This document shows positions 59,683-64,000 of a stretch of DNA of 64,000 nucleotides, piece by piece (the stretch's first letter is position 1; each line of letters starts with the position of its first letter). The DNA comes from Saprospiraceae bacterium (GTDB lineage Bacteria; Bacteroidota; Bacteroidia; Chitinophagales; Saprospiraceae). The position numbers were made by a program, and so were the translations under genes. The stretch lies in the NCBI GenBank assembly GCA_020631355.1, contig JAHDHL010000001.1, positions 235,616-299,615 of the forward strand, in the 5' to 3' direction. Under the pieces are notes generated by a model. The model made no database searches. It was not told the DNA's origin and worked only from the letters and a program-made list of their open reading frames with translations.

Positions 59683-60741
59683 ATGAACATATTGATAAGA
59701 AGATGGGTATTGACTTGTAGCATTGCTTTACTATTCGTGCATTCATATGCACAAATAGGTGGCAATAATGTGTACGAATTCCTCAATCTTTCCCAATCTC
59801 CTAGAGTTACAGCCTTGGGTGGCTCCTTGATAACAGTCAAGGATTCAGATGTGGCACTGGCCTATACCAACCCTGCCGCTTTGAATGCTGCAATGGATGA
59901 CCAATTGACATTCGGCTCCGAATTCTACCTCGCCGGAACTGTGAATGGTTATGCAGGATATGGATATCATCTGGATAAGGCAGACTTGACATTACATGGT
60001 GGTATCCATTTCATTTCTTATGGAACTTTTGACGCGAGGGATGTATTCGCCAACAATGTGGGCTCTTTCAAGGCTTCGGAATATGCCATTACTGTCGGTG
60101 CAGGCAAGCAACTCAGCGACAAACTATCCGCAGGGGCCAACCTGAAAATCATCACCTCCCAATTGGAGGGTTTCAATTCTTTTGGTATGGCTATGGATTT
60201 TGCAGGCATGTATGCTGATACCGCTAAGAATTTTACTGCTTCAATCGTATTCAAGAATGTAGGAAGTCAGTTTTCCACATATAACGGAATCCGTGAACCC
60301 ATTCCTTTCGAAATCCAAGCGGGTTTTTCCAAAAAACTCAAATATCTTCCTTTCAGATTATCCATTATTGCTACTAATTTACAGCGTTGGAATATCCTTT
60401 ATGACGACCCAAACCAAGAGGATGAGACACTGCTCTTTGGCGAGGAACCCAAGGAAGCATCCAAGGCCCAAATTTTCGTGGATAATTTCTTTAGGCATTT
60501 TGTATTCAACGGGGAATTCCTCTTTGGGAAGAAAGAGAATTTCCAACTCAGGTTCGGTTACAATCATCTGAGGAGAGCCGAAATGTCACTGGATAACCTA
60601 AGAAGTATGGCCGGATTCTCACTAGGAACAGGATTCAAGATTAAGAAATTCAAACTGGACTACGGTATGGGCTTCTATAATGTTGGAGCTACAGTGCACC
60701 ACATTGGCATTTCCACTAATTTCAACGAATTCAGAAAGTAA
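59683..60741 (+). CDS. porQ: Type IX secretion system protein PorQ
   Basis: 352 residues. The signal peptide is RRWVLTCSIALLFVHSYA. The mature start, GGNNVYEFLNLSQSPRVTALGG, is the PorQ signature, followed by DVALAYTNPAALN and beta strands of an outer-membrane barrel. PorQ works with PorV, PorU and PorZ to anchor cargo cut at the sorting domain. Its presence fits the five sorting-domain proteins in this window. It stands without other por genes. Confidence 0.92.
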   Translation: MNILIRRWVLTCSIALLFVHSYAQIGGNNVYEFLNLSQSPRVTALGGSLITVKDSDVALAYTNPAALNAAMDDQLTFGSEFYLAGTVNGYAGYGYHLDKADLTLHGGIHFISYGTFDARDVFANNVGSFKASEYAITVGAGKQLSDKLSAGANLKIITSQLEGFNSFGMAMDFAGMYADTAKNFTASIVFKNVGSQFSTYNGIREPIPFEIQAGFSKKLKYLPFRLSIIATNLQRWNILYDDPNQEDETLLFGEEPKEASKAQIFVDNFFRHFVFNGEFLFGKKENFQLRFGYNHLRRAEMSLDNLRSMAGFSLGTGFKIKKFKLDYGMGFYNVGATVHHIGISTNFNEFRK

Positions 60742-60853
60742 GATTATTGACTTATCCCACAATTTGTTAATCAGCGTGCAACTATTTTACGAATTGTCCC
60801 GTCTTGGAATAGAGAAACTATAAAAAACATAAATCATATAAGGGAGGGGAACC

Positions 60854-61051
60854 ATGTATGCACTTATTTTCACAAATACTATCTTAGGCGCTTATCTCGC
60901 CTATATCATAGCGGAAAAAAGGAAAAATGCAATTCGGAATCGATCATTCTGGATGATACTTCTATTCCTAATCATTTCGTTGTCCATCACTCTGATCAGC
61001 ATTGTACCTCAGGAGAGTCTGGAAACCGTCAAGGATAGTATGCTGCCATAA
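60854..61051 (+). CDS. Small two-helix membrane protein
   Basis: 65 residues with two hydrophobic segments (YALIFTNTILGAYLAYIIA and SFWMILLFLIISLSITLISI) separated by a basic stretch EKRKNAIRNRS. It is preceded by AAGGGAGGGGAACC, an apparent strong Shine-Dalgarno, which is rare in this phylum. Function unknown. It ends 2 bp before the convergent LpxH-like gene. Reality is likely but not certain; it has no homologue that I recognise. Confidence 0.55.
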   Translation: MYALIFTNTILGAYLAYIIAEKRKNAIRNRSFWMILLFLIISLSITLISIVPQESLETVKDSMLP

Positions 61052-61053
61052 AT

Positions 61054-61953
61054 CTATGCTGGTTTTGTGGACTCCATTTCGTCCATGATATTGGTATGGC
61101 TTACCTTGCCATTCTCAACTACAATCCTAATGCTTGGATTCAGTGTCCTTTGAGCAAGTTCTTCCATGGTCATATCCTCCGCATCTATCTCCACACTGAA
61201 ATCGAAATCTTCTTCCCTATATCTGAAAAGGGTCCATTTGCCATCCGCATATTCCAAGGAGGTCAGATTCTCCAACCAATCTCCTGAGTTCAGATATACC
61301 GTACTTCCAAAATCATTGGTGTGCCTCTTGATGGTCGGACGATGAACGTGGCCACAAATGACATAGTCATAGCCTTTTTCGATTCCGATATCAATTCCCT
61401 TTTGCTCGAAATCATTCATTTTCTTGACTGCACTCTTAACGCTATCCTTTATCTTCTTGGATATGAATACGGGTTTCAATCCCATCTTCCTCAACAACTT
61501 ATTCAGTTGCCTATTGAAGAAAATAGACCAATCATAGCACCAACCTCCAAATTGTGCCAACATCTTGGCGACCCCACCAACCGAGTGGTCAAACGCATCT
61601 CCATGGAATACCCAAGCGGTCTTTCCATCAACCTCAAGTAACAAACTATCTGCAAGGTGGATATTGGCAAAGGAGAATTCGGTATATTTCCTCAATAAAT
61701 CATCATGATTCCCTGTCGTATGGTAGGTAGGAACACCCGATTTAGCAAAATTCATGATTTCCTGAAGGACCGCAGTGTGCTCCTCTGGAAAATAATACTT
61801 ATTGAATTGCCATATATCTATGATATCCCCGTTCAACACCAGTAGTTTCGGTTGTATGGTTCTCAGATATTTAAGCAACTGCATTGCACTGGCACCAAAG
61901 GTACCAAGGTGGGTATCAGAAAGAATCAATATGTCTACTTCCCTTCTTTCCAT
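61054..61953 (-). CDS. LpxH-like UDP-2,3-diacylglucosamine diphosphatase
   Basis: 299 residues. It is a metallophosphoesterase with SDTHLG, GDIIDIW, GNHDD, HGDAFDH and GHVHRP, and the late NSGDW, the usual set of Mn/Mg ligands. LpxH cuts UDP-diacylglucosamine to lipid X in lipid A synthesis. The protein is longer than enterobacterial LpxH (240) due to a tail (about 245-299) and belongs to the LpxH-like branch common in Bacteroidota. The specific reaction is inferred. Confidence 0.82.
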   Translation of the reverse strand: MERREVDILILSDTHLGTFGASAMQLLKYLRTIQPKLLVLNGDIIDIWQFNKYYFPEEHTAVLQEIMNFAKSGVPTYHTTGNHDDLLRKYTEFSFANIHLADSLLLEVDGKTAWVFHGDAFDHSVGGVAKMLAQFGGWCYDWSIFFNRQLNKLLRKMGLKPVFISKKIKDSVKSAVKKMNDFEQKGIDIGIEKGYDYVICGHVHRPTIKRHTNDFGSTVYLNSGDWLENLTSLEYADGKWTLFRYREEDFDFSVEIDAEDMTMEELAQRTLNPSIRIVVENGKVSHTNIMDEMESTKPA

Positions 61954-62033
61954 CAGGTGAGTCCAAGATAATTGAGTTTAATTATGCCCTTATCAACCAA
62001 TCCGGGCATGAATAAAGTTTCAAGATACAACAA

Positions 62034-62070
62034 ATATCCCTTCAGATGCCATTAACATCTGAAGGGATAT
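62034..62070 (-). terminator. Hairpin after the alpha/beta hydrolase gene
   Basis: A perfect 15-bp stem (62034-62048 with 62056-62070) with a 7-nt loop. The - strand continues TTTGTTG after the stem. It lies about 30 bp past the stop at 62101, so it likely ends that transcript. Confidence 0.75.
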
Positions 62071-62100
62071 GATTGAATTAACAGTAATTTAAAAGTGGGG

Positions 62101-62874
62101 TTATGCCTCTACTTTCAAACCCTTTAGGAATCTTTCTAGGATATCATTAAAGACCTCGGGTTTTTCCATCATCGGTGCGTGCCCGCATTCATCTACCCAA
62201 TGCAGTTCCGAATGTTTGATTAATTCATTGAAACGCTCTCCCACGATAGGAGGAGTAACCTTATCCTGCTTACCCCAAATCAATAGAGTAGGGGCTGTAA
62301 TCTGATGTAACTTATCCCCTAGATTATGACGTACCGCAGACTTGGCTGTCTTCACTACCCTAATGGCCTTGTTCCGGTCACTAACGGTATCAAAAACCTC
62401 ATCCACCAACTCCTTATTGGCGATATTCGGCGAATAGAAAACATCCTCTGTTTTCTTCTTGATATACTCATAACTCCCACGTTGTGGGAATCCCGTACCG
62501 AAAGCACTTTCGAACAATCCCGAACTTCCTGTAAGCGTGATGGAATTGATTCTGTCCGGATTATCCAATGCATACAATAATGCGACATGGCCACCGAGTG
62601 AATTACCTAGGACATTGACTTTCTCATATTCCTTGAATTCAACGAAATCCTTTACGTGTTCCACCAATGCGGAAACAGATACTTGCTTGATGGGTAAGTC
62701 AAATATGGGTAGCAAAGGAACAACTACACGATATTCCTTTCCGAAATGTCCCAATATTCCTTGGAAATTACTCAACGCACCAAACAAGCCGTGAAGCAAC
62801 ATAATTACCTCACCATCCTCTGGTCCGACTTCAACATACTTATACTTACCGTCCTCTTTCAAATTACTTTTCAT
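62101..62874 (-). CDS. Alpha/beta hydrolase
   Basis: 257 residues. The oxyanion HG loop is HGLFGALSNF, the nucleophile elbow is GNSLGGH with Ser, and the acid and His are in WGKQDKVTP and DECGHAPM. It has no signal peptide and should be cytoplasmic. The substrate is unknown. It is divergent from the purine nucleoside phosphorylase gene over 125 bp. Confidence 0.9.
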   Translation of the reverse strand: MKSNLKEDGKYKYVEVGPEDGEVIMLLHGLFGALSNFQGILGHFGKEYRVVVPLLPIFDLPIKQVSVSALVEHVKDFVEFKEYEKVNVLGNSLGGHVALLYALDNPDRINSITLTGSSGLFESAFGTGFPQRGSYEYIKKKTEDVFYSPNIANKELVDEVFDTVSDRNKAIRVVKTAKSAVRHNLGDKLHQITAPTLLIWGKQDKVTPPIVGERFNELIKHSELHWVDECGHAPMMEKPEVFNDILERFLKGLKVEA

Positions 62875-62999
62875 TGAAACAGATAAAATTTTAACGCAAA
62901 TGTACGATTTTTAGAATTTGCGCCATTACATAAATCATTTCTTTGTATGATTGTCCTTGTAAAATAGGGGTTAAAAGAGCAGTTACAAGATAAGTTCTG

Positions 63000-63815
63000 A
63001 TGGATTTATACCAAAAAGTAGAGGAAGCCTATCATTTTTTGCGAAATCAGCTGAAAGTGGTTCCGGAGTATGCAATTGTTGCAGGTACAGGTTTATCATC
63101 CCTGGCGGATGAGGTAAGTCATGCCACTGTGATTCCTTACAACTCCATTCCGCATTTCCCAAAACCTACCGTAGAGGGCCATGATGGCAGAATGGTTTTC
63201 GGAATTTTGGGTGGCAAGAATATAGTAGTACTCAAGGGGCGCTTTCATTATTATGAGGGTTATGATATGGATGAGGTTACATTCCACATCAGGGTTTTGA
63301 AAATGTTGGGGGTAGCGAAACTCATCATCACCAATGCCTCAGGTTCCTTGAATCCTAATATATATCCTGGGCATATCGTGTTCATCAAGGACCACATCAA
63401 CATGCAGCCTGCGCACCCCTTGAGAGGCTTGAATGATGCGAGATTAGGAAAAAGATTCCCGCCCATGGATCGGGTGTATGATTCATCCATGCTGGAAAAA
63501 GCATTGGCGATTGCCAAGTCAGAGACTTTTGAACATCACAAAGGAATCTATGTGGGTTTGCAGGGGCCCAGCCTTGAAACACCTGCCGAATATTCTTTTT
63601 ATGGTAGAATGGGAGGGGATGTAGTAGGAATGTCCACCGTTCCCGAAGTGATTGTTGCCGCACAGTGCGAACTACCTGTATTGTGCATTTCCTTATGTAC
63701 CAATAATCCCTTCGATGGAGAGGTTGCAACTTCGATAGAGGAAGTATTGGAAGTAGCCGAACAAGCCGGGAATAAAATCAAAAAGGTTATTTCCCGTTTT
63801 ATCCAAGAATACTAA
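63000..63815 (+). CDS. Purine-nucleoside phosphorylase
   Basis: 271 residues. It cleaves inosine/guanosine with phosphate for purine salvage. The trimeric type I enzyme shows VAGTGLSSLAD, the phosphate-binding GRFHYYEGY, NASGSLNPN, the purine site GPSLETPAEYSFYGRMGGDVVGMSTVPEV with the Glu, and the CTNNPF region. The gene's stop overlaps the convergent - strand gene end by three bases. Confidence 0.95.
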   Translation: MDLYQKVEEAYHFLRNQLKVVPEYAIVAGTGLSSLADEVSHATVIPYNSIPHFPKPTVEGHDGRMVFGILGGKNIVVLKGRFHYYEGYDMDEVTFHIRVLKMLGVAKLIITNASGSLNPNIYPGHIVFIKDHINMQPAHPLRGLNDARLGKRFPPMDRVYDSSMLEKALAIAKSETFEHHKGIYVGLQGPSLETPAEYSFYGRMGGDVVGMSTVPEVIVAAQCELPVLCISLCTNNPFDGEVATSIEEVLEVAEQAGNKIKKVISRFIQEY

Positions 63816-64000
63816 TCCAAGGAAATAACTTTCAATTCTTCTATCATAGGTGGACCGTCAGGATCCATTCCCTCATCCTGAATTTCCCTTTTGATGATAA
63901 CATCCTTGTTTTCCTCGTCCCAAATGGCAAAATAATTACTTCCTCCACCAGCCCACCAAGTACTGGCGGTAGCTAATACATGCTCGAATTCGACCTCCGT
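63812..64000 (-). CDS. C-terminal end of an unidentified protein, 5' partial
   Basis: A - strand frame stays open from the window edge at 64000 to a TAG at 63812-63814, giving 62 residues. It includes HVLATASTWWAGGGSNYFAIWDEE and a tail GMDPDGPPMIEELKVISLD. The stop overlaps the purine nucleoside phosphorylase stop by a few bases. The remainder lies outside the window and I do not recognise the family. Confidence 0.6.
   Translation of the reverse strand, partial: TEVEFEHVLATASTWWAGGGSNYFAIWDEENKDVIIKREIQDEGMDPDGPPMIEELKVISLD

Overview
The window is a chromosomal stretch of a member of the Bacteroidota, probably an environmental or marine lineage near the Saprospirales/Chitinophagales; that rank is only an inference. 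The evidence for the phylum is: five large exported proteins ending in a type IX secretion (T9SS) type A sorting domain, a T9SS gene (porQ), AT-biased leader regions with TAnnTTTG-like motifs, few Shine-Dalgarno sequences, and typical families (DUF3667, DUF4269, choice-of-anchor V/Q, PrsW, BlaI/M56). No rRNA, tRNA, CRISPR array, transposase, integrase or phage gene is visible. No gap between genes exceeds 300 bases.

Layout. 1-11.3 kb, mostly + strand: the 3' part of a cystathionine gamma-synthase-type enzyme, a cysteine-rich DUF5685-like membrane protein, a small exported protein followed closely by uvrB, an MscS channel, bifunctional aspartokinase/homoserine dehydrogenase (thrA), an L,D-transpeptidase lipoprotein and a DUF3667 membrane protein. 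11.3-13.1 kb, - strand: scpA overlapping a flippase-like membrane protein. 13.4-30.7 kb: secreted T9SS cargo (M4 metalloprotease, CotH-kinase protein, two beta-helix proteins) mixed with DUF4269, an orphan three-PAS histidine kinase, a LOG-family hydrolase, a BlaI/M56 regulatory pair with a palindromic operator candidate, and an RDD protein. 30.7-34.4 kb: cobalamin-dependent methionine synthase. 34.6-36.7 kb: a distinctive AT-rich stretch with a peptidoglycan-binding-like protein, a glucosaminidase and six long inverted repeats. 36.7-48.3 kb: a 2,4-dienoyl-CoA reductase-like flavoenzyme, an omega-amidase-like hydrolase, an ABM-family protein, aspS, a VCBS/beta-helix T9SS cargo protein, an alpha/beta hydrolase and a PA0069-type radical SAM protein. 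48.6-64 kb: prfB with a programmed frameshift; a - strand run purH-coaX-outer-membrane protein-TPR protein; PrsW; a dapD-ABC exporter run; a MORN-repeat lipoprotein and porQ; a small membrane protein; LpxH-like hydrolase; alpha/beta hydrolase; purine nucleoside phosphorylase; and the 3' end of one more gene.

How it fits together. Housekeeping functions are amino-acid synthesis (Thr/Met/Lys: thrA, dapD, metH and the cystathionine enzyme), purines (purH, purine nucleoside phosphorylase), translation (aspS, prfB), repair (uvrB) and segregation (scpA). The accessory theme is the cell surface: T9SS cargo plus porQ, peptidoglycan-active enzymes (L,D-transpeptidase, glucosaminidase, PG-binding protein) and envelope sensors. 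The points most worth a second look are the cluster of overlapping long inverted repeats at 36.46-36.70 kb beside the AT-rich glucosaminidase gene, the prfB frameshift site without a Shine-Dalgarno stimulator, the cysteine-rich DUF5685-like protein, and the modular reuse of one beta-helix domain behind different N-termini in T9SS cargo. I found no clear new defence or mobile system.
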